Origin: an uncultured Bacteroidota bacterium
Lineage (GTDB): Bacteria > Bacteroidota > Bacteroidia > Flavobacteriales > Flavobacteriaceae
Reading direction: 5' to 3'
DNA length: 64,000 nucleotides
NCBI GenBank assembly: GCA_902546095.1
Contig: CACCIQ010000001.1
Span: 2,501 to 66,500, forward strand
Position 1 is the first letter of the stretch. Each line of letters starts with the position of its first letter. Under the pieces are notes generated by a model. It ran no database searches, was not told the origin of the DNA, and was given only the letters and a program-made list of their open reading frames with translations. Of this stretch, positions 44,822 through 54,124 are shown piece after piece. The translations under genes were made by a program, and so were the position numbers.

Positions 44822-45490
44822 GTGTTTGTTTCCATATCATTTTTTTATTTTAAGTCAAATAAATTTTGGGCTTTTAAACAAATGGTTGAAGCCAGAAAGT
44901 TCCTAAATAAATTAAAAAATATTACATTTTACAAAATGCTTGGAACCGGTGCTGAGGGAGGTTTTATAAAACCCGATTTTGGAGTATACTCCTTACTCTG
45001 TGTGTGGAAAAATAAAAAAAGTGCATTAAAATTTTTAAACGCTAGTGAACATGCCTATGAAATTAGTAGAAAAGCTGAAAAAAGAGTTGATTATTTGATG
45101 ACTCCCATTATGTCAAATGGTCTTTGGGATAAAATAAATCCTTTTCAAATTAATGAAAAAGTCGTTACTAATTCAGAAAATAAAATTGGAGTAATAACAA
45201 GAGGGAAGATAAAACTTTCCAAACAGATTGATTTTTGGGCTAATGTGCCAGCTGCTGCAAAATCAATTCGCAATGCTGATGGCGTTGAATTCTATAAAGG
45301 TATTGGGGAGCTTCCTTTTCTTACCCAAGCTACTTTTAGTGTTTGGAAAGATTTTAGTTCAATTACAGATTTTGCATATAAAAATAAAGCACATTCAGAA
45401 ATAATTAAAAAAACTAAAGAGCGAGGATGGTATAGTGAGGATTTATTTGCAAGATTTAATATAATCAGTCAAAAAACTAAAATATTTTAA
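44822..45490 (+). CDS. CrtA-like protein (spheroidene monooxygenase family)
   Basis: FYKMLGTGAEGGFIKPDFGVYSLLCVWK, GVITRGKI, FWANVPAAAKSI, GIGELPFLTQATFSVWKD typical of CrtA; GTG start. Confidence 0.8.
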   Translation: MFVSISFFYFKSNKFWAFKQMVEARKFLNKLKNITFYKMLGTGAEGGFIKPDFGVYSLLCVWKNKKSALKFLNASEHAYEISRKAEKRVDYLMTPIMSNGLWDKINPFQINEKVVTNSENKIGVITRGKIKLSKQIDFWANVPAAAKSIRNADGVEFYKGIGELPFLTQATFSVWKDFSSITDFAYKNKAHSEIIKKTKERGWYSEDLFARFNIISQKTKIF

Positions 45491-45492
45491 TA

Positions 45493-46962
45493 ATGAAAGC
45501 AAATGTCATTGGATCAGGAATTGGAGGAATAAGCGCAGCAATTAGATTAAGAAATATGGGCTTTAATGTTAATGTGTTTGAAAAAAACAAAAACCCAGGC
45601 GGAAAACTAAATACATTTAAACTAGGTGATTATAGATTTGATGCAGGCCCCTCACTTTTTACCATGCCAAATCTTGTGGATGAATTATTTACAATGTCAG
45701 GTGAAAATCCAAGAAATTTTTTTAAGTACAAAAAAAAAGATATTCATTGTAAATATTATTGGGATGACGGAACTAAATTTACCGCTTTTTCAGACAAACA
45801 AAAATTTTTAAATGAGGTTAAAGAAAAATTTAAAGTAGAAAATAAAGTGTTAACTAACTATTTTTTAAAAGCAAGAAAAAAATATGAATTAACTAAAAAT
45901 ATATTTTTAAATAAATCACTACACAAGCTATCGACTTATACGAATATTAAAACAATCAAAGCATTGTTTAAGTTCAATATTTATCAAATAAATCAGACTT
46001 TGAATCAGGTTAATTCTAAAGAATTAAAAAATGATTATTTAATTCAAATTTTTAACAGATATGCAACTTATAATGGATCATCACCATACAAAACACCAGG
46101 AATGATGACACTAATCCAGCATCTTGAAAATAATTATGGCACATATATCCCTGAAAAAGGGATGTATGATATTACAAACAGTCTTTATGAATTAGCAAAA
46201 AGAATTGGTGTTAATTTTTACTTTAATAAATGTGTCACAGGTTTAAACGTAAAAAATAATATTGTTGACTCAATTGAACTTAATGACGGTAAGATTTTTA
46301 AATCGGATTATATAATTTCAAATGTAGATACCAATTACTTCTACAAAAACATAATTAAAAATCAAACTAAAAATATATTTACAGAACAAGAAAGATCAAG
46401 TTCTGCTGTAATTTATTACTGGGGCATGAATAAAAAATTTGAAAATTTAGATCTTCATAACATATTATTTTCATCCGATTACAAAACTGAATTTGAATAC
46501 ATTTTTAAAAAAAGTAAATTATTTAATGACCCTACTATTTACATAAACATAACATCCAAAGATGTTAAAAATGATGCGCCTAAAAATTGTGAAAATTGGT
46601 TTGTAATGGTTAATGCTCCACACAATAAAAATCAAAACTGGGAAAATGAACTGGTTGAATTAAAAAAAAATATTTTGGAAAAAATTGAGAGAATATTGGA
46701 ATGTGATGTTGAAAAACACATACAAGAGGAGAGAATATATAGCCCTAAAAATCTCGAAAATAATACCAATTCCTATCAAGGATCATTGTACGGTACATCA
46801 AGTAACAATATATTATCATCATTTTTAAGGCATCCAAATTTTTCAAGAAAATTTAAAAATCTATTTTTCTGTGGAGGGAGCGTACACCCAGGTGGAGGTA
46901 TTCCATTATGTCTATTATCATCAAAGATTGCATGTGATTTAATTGAAAATTCTAAATATTAA
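45493..46962 (+). CDS. Phytoene desaturase-family FAD protein, CrtD-like
   Basis: VIGSGIGGISAAIRLRNMGFNVNVFEKNKNPGGKLNTF; FNRYATYNGSSPYKTPG; C-terminal FFCGGSVHPGGGIPLCLLSSKIA. Confidence 0.88.
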   Translation: MKANVIGSGIGGISAAIRLRNMGFNVNVFEKNKNPGGKLNTFKLGDYRFDAGPSLFTMPNLVDELFTMSGENPRNFFKYKKKDIHCKYYWDDGTKFTAFSDKQKFLNEVKEKFKVENKVLTNYFLKARKKYELTKNIFLNKSLHKLSTYTNIKTIKALFKFNIYQINQTLNQVNSKELKNDYLIQIFNRYATYNGSSPYKTPGMMTLIQHLENNYGTYIPEKGMYDITNSLYELAKRIGVNFYFNKCVTGLNVKNNIVDSIELNDGKIFKSDYIISNVDTNYFYKNIIKNQTKNIFTEQERSSSAVIYYWGMNKKFENLDLHNILFSSDYKTEFEYIFKKSKLFNDPTIYINITSKDVKNDAPKNCENWFVMVNAPHNKNQNWENELVELKKNILEKIERILECDVEKHIQEERIYSPKNLENNTNSYQGSLYGTSSNNILSSFLRHPNFSRKFKNLFFCGGSVHPGGGIPLCLLSSKIACDLIENSKY

Positions 46963-47575
46963 AATATCAATTTTTCTTATATGGCTAATTCATATTTCAG
47001 GTGCCCTAGGGCTCTTATATTATGATATCATATTTTTTGCTGCTCTAACTCCAATAAATCTATATCTGACAGCTCTACTCCTAATAATTAACCAAAAAAA
47101 ACCTGGTTTCAGGGAATTATTAGGGATTTTTCTAATATTTTTTGTTGGAATTTTTGTTGAGTTTTTAGGTGTTAATTATGGTTTAATTTTTGGAAATTAT
47201 GAATATGGTCAGAATATGGGGCCAAAATCCTTAGGTGTACCCTTTCTGATTGGTATTAATTGGATAATAATTACTTTAATTTCGGGTGGAATTGCTCATA
47301 ATTTATGGATAAAAAATAAATATTTTTCAATAATATTAGCCTCGATTCTAATGGTTTTTATAGATCTTTTCATTGAACCTGTTGCACCTATTTTAGATTT
47401 TTGGGAATTTAAAGATAATATTGTTCCAGCATCTAATTATATGGGGTGGTTTTTAACTGGCATTATAACACAGACTATTTATTATAATTCATTTAAAAAT
47501 AAAGAGTTCAATTTTTCAATTAATCTTTACTCAGCTATGCTCATATTCTTTTTACTTTTAAATTTATTAGGTTAA
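46943..47575 (+). CDS. Carotenoid biosynthesis protein (CruF/DUF422-like)
   Basis: TM-rich; EFLGVNYGLIFGNYEYGQNMGPKSLGVPFLIGINWIIIT and DLFIEPVAPILDFWEF motifs; overlaps crtD-like 3' end. Confidence 0.83.
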   Translation: MKILNIKISIFLIWLIHISGALGLLYYDIIFFAALTPINLYLTALLLIINQKKPGFRELLGIFLIFFVGIFVEFLGVNYGLIFGNYEYGQNMGPKSLGVPFLIGINWIIITLISGGIAHNLWIKNKYFSIILASILMVFIDLFIEPVAPILDFWEFKDNIVPASNYMGWFLTGIITQTIYYNSFKNKEFNFSINLYSAMLIFFLLLNLLG

Positions 47576-47591
47576 TTTGCAAATAATTATT

Positions 47592-47665
47592 GGCCTCGTA
47601 GCATAACTGAATAGTGCATCTGATTACGGCTCAGAAGGTTGTAGGTTTGAATCCTGCCGAGGTCA
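47592..47665 (+). tRNA. tRNA-Arg (anticodon ACG)
   Basis: Acceptor GGCCTCG/CGAGGTC, anticodon stem TCTGA/TCAGA with loop TTACGGC, T-stem GTAGG/CCTGC. Confidence 0.93.
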
Positions 47666-47674
47666 CATAAAAAA

Positions 47675-47704
47675 GGGGGAATCACACTTGATTCCCTTTT
47701 TTTT
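47675..47704 (+). terminator. Rho-independent terminator after tRNA-Arg
   Basis: GGGAATCA-CACT-TGATTCCC followed by eight T. Confidence 0.87.
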
Positions 47705-47736
47705 ATTCATTATATTAATAGAATAATTTATTACTT

Positions 47737-49779
47737 ATGAATAAGAGATTTTTGATACCAATTCTTTTCTTGTTTACAATAACATTAGTTGCACAAGAAA
47801 AAAGTGTAATATCTGATTTAGATGAATTGAAGTTAGATATAGGACAAACTTATAAACCAACTACATATTCTGTTGATAATCAAGGAAAAAAATATGATTG
47901 CGAAAGGGTTATATATTACTATAAAAAAGGTGCATTCAGCATGACTGGAAAGGTCATGGAATTTAACAGAGCCAAAGGAACAATTAAAGCCGTTGAGCCA
48001 GGATATCATGAGGTTGTTGCAATATGCTATGGAAGTGGAAAAAGTATTCGAAGAACTTTTAATGTCACAATAAATTATCCTAAAGTTAAAAGCATTGAAA
48101 TATTAACAGGAAGTGAAACAATTTACACTGATACCTATATACCACTCTCATATAAAATCACTGATCAAATGGATGTTGTTAGAGATATTGATTATTGGAA
48201 ATCTGATAATGCTGAAAGATATTTTTCAAACCTTGAATTTTCAATTTCCTCATCTAATGATAAATTAGAAATTGATGATTCTAACAATGTATTAGCTGTA
48301 AGATCTGGATCTGCAACAATTAATGTAGTTTTTGATGGTGTGAAATCTTCAAAAACTATTAATGTTAAGAAGAATAATGTTAACAATATTGATTTAAGTA
48401 TAGCAGAAAAACCAGAAAAAATTAGAACTGGTGATGTTATAAACTTAAAAGCTGATGCATATGATAAAAGAGGAAACCTATTAAATGATGTAAACATTAA
48501 ATTTTCATTTACCGGAAAATCTTTTGATAAGAGTAATACAGCATCTGGACTAATTCTTCAAGATGGTAGATTTGTTGGAGATGTTCCTGGGAAATATATT
48601 TTAACCGCATCATTTGGAAATGCATCAAAATCAAAAGTTGTTAATGTCTTCCAAAGGAAAGTTCAAAGAGAGGTAAAAAAAATAGGTGCGGGGTCGGTTA
48701 ACGATAAACATACATCTGATTTCTGGGTCTTTGAAGGAGTTGATAAAAGAGATTATGCTGTAACTGGAACATGGGGTGCGGATGGTACTGCATACTTTTG
48801 GGATGTTACAAATCCGTCAGATATTAAAAAAATTGATAGCGTTCAAGTTGATGCAAGAACAGTGAATGATGTTAAAGTATCACCAAATGGTAAAATTGCT
48901 ATTATTAGTAGAGAGGGTGCTTCAAACAGAAAAAATGGAATTATAATAATAGATGTAACAAATCCTTATGACGTTAAAATTATTAAAGAATATACAAAGA
49001 ATTTGACTGGTGGTGTTCATAATTTATTTATTGACGAAAAACATGTTTATGCACTTAGTGCTGGTCAAAAATATTATATTCTCAACATAGAGGATCCAGC
49101 TAATCCATATGAGGTCGGTATGTTTGAAATAGGAAAAGAAGGTCAATCGATACACGATGTCTGGGTTGAGGATGGAATAGCATACTCTTCTAACTGGAGA
49201 GATGGAGTTTATCTTGTTGATGTGGGAAATGGAATAGCAGGAGGAACACCAGAAAATCCTGTAGCGTTCGGAAACTACACTTATGACAGTGGGGCAAATC
49301 ACGCAACCTTTCCATTTAAAAGTAAATCAACAGGAAAATTCTATGCCGTAATGGGTGATGAAATATTTCCTAATGGTGTAAATCCAAATGGTACAAATGA
49401 AACTGCTGGATTTTTACATTTTGTTGACTTTTCTGATCTAAAAAATCCAATTGAAATAGCTCGATATGAGCTTCCTGGACATGGATCTCATAATTATTGG
49501 ATAGATAACGATATACTTTATGTCGGCATGTATACTGGTGGTGTAAGAATTGTTGACATTAGCGGCGATTTACTTGGCGATCTTTACAAGCAAGGAAGAG
49601 AAATTGGGTATATTTTAACTGGAACATCGGATGGATATATCCCTAATGATACAATGGTTTGGGGTGCTCAACTTTACAAAGGTCATGTATTTTACTCTGA
49701 TTTTAATACAGGAATTGGTGTTGCAAAAGTTTCTGACTTAAAGCCAAATAACTCTATGACAAATCAATATGTTGATTAA
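47737..49779 (+). CDS. Exported Ig-like + LVIVD-repeat beta-propeller protein (copy 1)
   Basis: Signal peptide; N-terminal Ig/BIG2-like repeats; C-terminal LVIVD-type repeats (GIIIIDVTNPYDVKII, GVYLVDVGNG, GVRIVDISGD). Confidence 0.83.
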   Translation: MNKRFLIPILFLFTITLVAQEKSVISDLDELKLDIGQTYKPTTYSVDNQGKKYDCERVIYYYKKGAFSMTGKVMEFNRAKGTIKAVEPGYHEVVAICYGSGKSIRRTFNVTINYPKVKSIEILTGSETIYTDTYIPLSYKITDQMDVVRDIDYWKSDNAERYFSNLEFSISSSNDKLEIDDSNNVLAVRSGSATINVVFDGVKSSKTINVKKNNVNNIDLSIAEKPEKIRTGDVINLKADAYDKRGNLLNDVNIKFSFTGKSFDKSNTASGLILQDGRFVGDVPGKYILTASFGNASKSKVVNVFQRKVQREVKKIGAGSVNDKHTSDFWVFEGVDKRDYAVTGTWGADGTAYFWDVTNPSDIKKIDSVQVDARTVNDVKVSPNGKIAIISREGASNRKNGIIIIDVTNPYDVKIIKEYTKNLTGGVHNLFIDEKHVYALSAGQKYYILNIEDPANPYEVGMFEIGKEGQSIHDVWVEDGIAYSSNWRDGVYLVDVGNGIAGGTPENPVAFGNYTYDSGANHATFPFKSKSTGKFYAVMGDEIFPNGVNPNGTNETAGFLHFVDFSDLKNPIEIARYELPGHGSHNYWIDNDILYVGMYTGGVRIVDISGDLLGDLYKQGREIGYILTGTSDGYIPNDTMVWGAQLYKGHVFYSDFNTGIGVAKVSDLKPNNSMTNQYVD

Positions 49780-49803
49780 TATTAATTACTAAAACTTAAA
49801 AAA

Positions 49804-51882
49804 ATGAAAAAATTGATACTTATTATTATAGCTATTTTTAGCTTACAACTAAATCACTCTCAAAATCTTAGTATAGAATCCAATTTAGATGGTTTGATTT
49901 TAAATATTGGGGACACTTTTCAAGCTGAATCTTATATTTCTGATTTAGACGGAAATAAAACCACTTGTGAACGACTGATTTATTATCAAAAAGATGGGGC
50001 TTTCAATGTAGGTGCAGCAATAGATCCAACTGGACTTTTTGTTGCAAGTGAGCCAGGTATATTTGAAATTGTTGCAGTTTGTGTTGGAATGGAAGGTGGT
50101 AAAAGATTGAGTCAAACATTTTTGGTTGGAGTTAAATTTCCTAAAGCTTCAAGTATAGACTTTAATGTAAATGGTGAGCTTTATGTAGGTAATTTTGCTG
50201 AAGTTAATTCGGTTGCAAAATATGCTGACGGTAAAGAAAAATCTGATTTAAATTTTAAATATGAGTCATCTGATCCGGCAATAATTAAAGTTGATGATTT
50301 GGGCAACTTAAAGGCAATCAAAAAAGGTAGTTCTGTAATAAGTGCATCTTTTGATGGACAAAGTGTATCCAAAAAAATTAATGTTTTAAATAACCCAGTT
50401 GTATCAATTGATTTAAGTTCTGACTCTGAAGGTGTAATTAAAACTGGGGATGTCATCAATCTTTCAGCGCAACTTAAAGATAAAAAAGGGAATATATTGA
50501 TTGGAATAGAACCAAAATTTTCTTTTTCTGGAGTTTCCACTAACAAAAGTACAACTGCTTCAGGACTTATTTCAGGTAAAGGTAAATTTGTAGCTGATAT
50601 AGCTGGAGAATATGTAATCAATGCATCATTCGGTAATACCAACTCATCTATTAAAGTTAAAGCAGTTAACAGAGACATTCAAAAAGAAATCGTTAAACTT
50701 GGTTTGGGGGAGGTATTTGATAGAAGAACCTCTGACGCTTGGTTTTTTGAGGGCACAGATGGAAAGGATTATGGTGTCTCTGGAACATGGGGATCTGATG
50801 GCACTGCATATTTTTGGGATGTAACAGATCCAACAGATATCAAAAAAATTGATAGTATTCAAGTAGATGCTAGAATTGTTAATGATGTGAAAGTTTCGAA
50901 AGATGGGAAATTATGCGTTATTTCAAGAGAGGCATCTTCAAAAAGGAAAAATGGAATTATACTGATTGATGTTACTGATCCATCAAATGCTGAAATTATT
51001 TCTGAGTATACAACAAATTTAACTGGTGGTGTTCACAATATTTTTATATATGAAAATCATGTATATGCATTAAACGCATTTGCGAACCCAGCCAAATACT
51101 ACGTAATTAATATTGAAGATCCAAAAAACCCGAAAGAAGTTGGATTTTTTGAAGTTGATGAACCTGGTTCTGCAATACATGATGTTTGGATTGAAGATGG
51201 AATAGCATATTCCTCAAACTGGAAACAAGGTGTTTATTTAGTTGATGTTGGAAATGGTATTGCAGGAGGATCTCCATCTAATCCAGTAGAAATTGGAAAC
51301 TACAGATATGATTCAGGTGGAAACCATGCTGCTTTTCCTTTTAAAAGTAAATCAACTGGAAAATTTTATGTGATAATGGGAGATGAAATATTTCCTGAGG
51401 GTGTTGATGGAAACACCTTCAATGAGACTGCAGGTTATTTACACTTTATTGACTTCACGGATTTAAAAAACCCAGTTGAAGTAGCAAGATATGAAGTCCC
51501 CGGTCATGGATCCCACAATTATTGGGTTGAGGATGATGTGCTTTACATTGGTATGTACACAGCTGGAGTGAGGGTTGTTGATATAAGTGGTGATTTAATG
51601 GGTGACTTATACAAACAAGGAAGAGAAATAGCTAAATATGGGACAGGACATCCAGATGGATATGTTCCTAATTCAACGATGCTTTGGGGTGCTCAATACT
51701 TTAAAGGAAATATCTTTTATTCTGACTTTTATACTGGTATTGGTGCTTTAAAGTTGTTAGATAAGAAAAAGGATAATTCAAACACAAATCAGTTTGCAAG
51801 TGATCAGACTTTGAAAGAAGCATTGGGTGCTGAAGATCTATTAGATTTCTTTCAAATATTAGCTAGTCCACCAATTGAATAG
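49804..51882 (+). CDS. Exported Ig-like + LVIVD-repeat beta-propeller protein (copy 2)
   Basis: Collinear and strongly similar to the preceding ORF, especially over the propeller half. Confidence 0.83.
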   Translation: MKKLILIIIAIFSLQLNHSQNLSIESNLDGLILNIGDTFQAESYISDLDGNKTTCERLIYYQKDGAFNVGAAIDPTGLFVASEPGIFEIVAVCVGMEGGKRLSQTFLVGVKFPKASSIDFNVNGELYVGNFAEVNSVAKYADGKEKSDLNFKYESSDPAIIKVDDLGNLKAIKKGSSVISASFDGQSVSKKINVLNNPVVSIDLSSDSEGVIKTGDVINLSAQLKDKKGNILIGIEPKFSFSGVSTNKSTTASGLISGKGKFVADIAGEYVINASFGNTNSSIKVKAVNRDIQKEIVKLGLGEVFDRRTSDAWFFEGTDGKDYGVSGTWGSDGTAYFWDVTDPTDIKKIDSIQVDARIVNDVKVSKDGKLCVISREASSKRKNGIILIDVTDPSNAEIISEYTTNLTGGVHNIFIYENHVYALNAFANPAKYYVINIEDPKNPKEVGFFEVDEPGSAIHDVWIEDGIAYSSNWKQGVYLVDVGNGIAGGSPSNPVEIGNYRYDSGGNHAAFPFKSKSTGKFYVIMGDEIFPEGVDGNTFNETAGYLHFIDFTDLKNPVEVARYEVPGHGSHNYWVEDDVLYIGMYTAGVRVVDISGDLMGDLYKQGREIAKYGTGHPDGYVPNSTMLWGAQYFKGNIFYSDFYTGIGALKLLDKKKDNSNTNQFASDQTLKEALGAEDLLDFFQILASPPIE

Positions 51883-51884
51883 TT

Positions 51885-53024
51885 ATGAATCAAAAATTAT
51901 TATTATTAATATTAATTCCATTTTTTAGTCTAGGCCAGAATTATTATGCTTATGTTGCTTCTGAATCTGAAGATACAGTTTCCCTCATAAAATTTGATGG
52001 AAAAGAAGCAGTTGAAGCAGAGAGAATTGATGTAGGATTTATGTTTGCTGAAATTGAAGGCCCTCACGGAATTACAGTTGATCCAAGCGGAGATTTTTGG
52101 TATATATCTTTGGCTCATGGAAATCCATTTGGAACCTTGGTTAAATACTCAACTGAGACCAACCAAGCAGTAGCAAGAACCACATTAGGATTATTTCCTG
52201 CTACAATGGAAATTTCAACCATCACTGGATTTTTATATTGTGTGAATTTTAATTTACACGGAAGCATGAAACCATCCAATGTTTCTGTAGTAGATCCAGA
52301 AACAATGACTGAGATAACTAAGATTACCACAGGTTCTATGCCCCATGGCTCAAGATTATCACCTGATGGATTATTCCAATATTCTGTTGCGATGATGTCA
52401 GGTGAACTTTTTGAAATTGATGCACTTGATCTTAAAGTGAGTAGGGTTTTAAATTTAGAAAATAAGATAATGAATGATAAAAAAATGGTTGGAAAAATGA
52501 TGAATCATGATAATATGAAAGGAAAAATGATGACAGACGATAAAAAAGAAAACATGATGAATACCATGGGCGATATGAAACATTCAATGGTTAAACCAAC
52601 ATGGGTTATCCCCCATCCTAAGGAAAATGTTGCATATATAGCTGGTAATGGATCTGATGAGGTTATTGAGGTTAATTTAGATAAATGGGAGGTTTCTGAT
52701 CGATTTAAAACTGGTAAAGGCCCTTATAATTTAGAAATAACGCCAAATGGAAAATTACTGATTGGAACTATAAAAAGTGAAGGTAAAACTGCTATTTGGA
52801 ATCTCGAAAATAAAGAAGAGCTAGCAATCATAAAAAATACAACAAGTGTCTCTCATGGAATTGCTATTTCACCTGATAGCAAATATGCATTTATTTCTGT
52901 TGAGGGAATTGGTGGTGAACCTGGCATTGTTGATGTCATAGACCTAGATTCTTATGAGCTGGTAAGTTCAGTTAAAGTTGGTAAGCAAGCAGGTGGCATT
53001 GCATTTTGGAAGAAAGAAATTTAA
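51885..53024 (+). CDS. Exported YVTN-type beta-propeller protein with Met-rich insert
   Basis: Propeller repeats (GPHGITVDPSGDFWYISLAHG, MPHGSRLSPDGLFQYSV, GPYNLEITPNGKLLIGT, SHGIAISPDSKYAFISVEG); signal peptide; insert with 12 Met. Confidence 0.82.
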   Translation: MNQKLLLLILIPFFSLGQNYYAYVASESEDTVSLIKFDGKEAVEAERIDVGFMFAEIEGPHGITVDPSGDFWYISLAHGNPFGTLVKYSTETNQAVARTTLGLFPATMEISTITGFLYCVNFNLHGSMKPSNVSVVDPETMTEITKITTGSMPHGSRLSPDGLFQYSVAMMSGELFEIDALDLKVSRVLNLENKIMNDKKMVGKMMNHDNMKGKMMTDDKKENMMNTMGDMKHSMVKPTWVIPHPKENVAYIAGNGSDEVIEVNLDKWEVSDRFKTGKGPYNLEITPNGKLLIGTIKSEGKTAIWNLENKEELAIIKNTTSVSHGIAISPDSKYAFISVEGIGGEPGIVDVIDLDSYELVSSVKVGKQAGGIAFWKKEI

Positions 53025-53029
53025 TTTGA

Positions 53030-54124
53030 TTAGTTTTCTTTAATATTGTTAACCATCACTTTTAACAAACCATCTTTCTTTTTATCATTCATTAATTGCC
53101 AAAACATTATTCCATGCAGTTTGTTGTCTTTAACATATTTTGATTTTAGTTCAATAGATTTTTGATTGTCATATGTAAGAAAAAGCTGATTTTCTTTATC
53201 GTATGCGTATGGGGCTTTTGCAGTTTCGTCCCAAAAAAACTCAAAATCTTTTGTTACTTCATTGAAATTATTTTGATTTACTCCACCTTTAAAATTTGCA
53301 GCTTGATACAATCCATTATTAACATTAGCAACATCTTTGTAAATTCTTCCATAAAACGCTGCACCTAGTACAATTTTGCTTGCTGGAACTCCTTTTGATT
53401 TTAAATATTGTATAGCATAATCTCCCGATCTTTCTTGGTTCTCTGTAGAGTAAAGTGAAGTATGATGTCCGGTTACTTTTGAATAACCACCTATTAAATC
53501 ATAGGTCATTAGATTAACATTATCTATGAGTGGTGTAACTTGATCCCAGTCAACTGATTTATCGATAAAACTTTTAAATCCACCTGCAGCAAAGCTGAGA
53601 ATGTCATCTGGTTTCATATATTCTCTAAGTAGCTTAATTAAATCAGTAAAATTATCTCTGTCATCATCTCTAAAAGCATGACCTGGAGGTCCTGGAATTG
53701 CAGGATATTCCCAATCTAAATCGATTCCATCTGCATTGTATTCTTCAATTATTTTAGCAGTAGATTTTGCAAAATCAATTCTTCCTTCCTTAGTATTAAA
53801 TACATCTGAACAGGTCTTACATCCACCCCATCCACCAAGTGAGATCAAGACTTTTAGGCTTGGATACTTTTTTTTCTGATCAACAATACCTAATAAACTA
53901 ATACTATCAGCTTCGTTATCGATAGCTAATTTATTTCCTTTAAGATGTAAAAAACTATATATAATTTGATCCACACCACTCAGATCAAATTCATTTATGG
54001 TTTCTCCATTACCAGTATAGTAGGCAATGACTTTTGGATTTACTTCATTATTTGAAATGTTATTACAAGAAATAACAACTAAAAAAATGATTATGTATAA
54101 TTTAAAATTCATGCCTGTTTTCAA
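53030..54124 (-). CDS. GH18 family glycoside hydrolase (chitinase-like) lipoprotein
   Basis: VLISLGGWGGCKTC, active site DGIDLDWEYP, NLMTYDLIGGY, LHGIMFWQLMND; lipobox VISCNN. Confidence 0.9.
   Translation of the reverse strand: MKTGMNFKLYIIIFLVVISCNNISNNEVNPKVIAYYTGNGETINEFDLSGVDQIIYSFLHLKGNKLAIDNEADSISLLGIVDQKKKYPSLKVLISLGGWGGCKTCSDVFNTKEGRIDFAKSTAKIIEEYNADGIDLDWEYPAIPGPPGHAFRDDDRDNFTDLIKLLREYMKPDDILSFAAGGFKSFIDKSVDWDQVTPLIDNVNLMTYDLIGGYSKVTGHHTSLYSTENQERSGDYAIQYLKSKGVPASKIVLGAAFYGRIYKDVANVNNGLYQAANFKGGVNQNNFNEVTKDFEFFWDETAKAPYAYDKENQLFLTYDNQKSIELKSKYVKDNKLHGIMFWQLMNDKKKDGLLKVMVNNIKEN

Noticed and set aside
50181-50678. 165 aa antisense ORF inside LVIVD copy 2, and similar antisense ORFs (15001..15369, 15571..15864, 30508..30786, 39669..39950, 48192..48497)
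   Set aside because: Antisense to well-supported genes; long frames arise from codon bias of the sense strand. No independent evidence.
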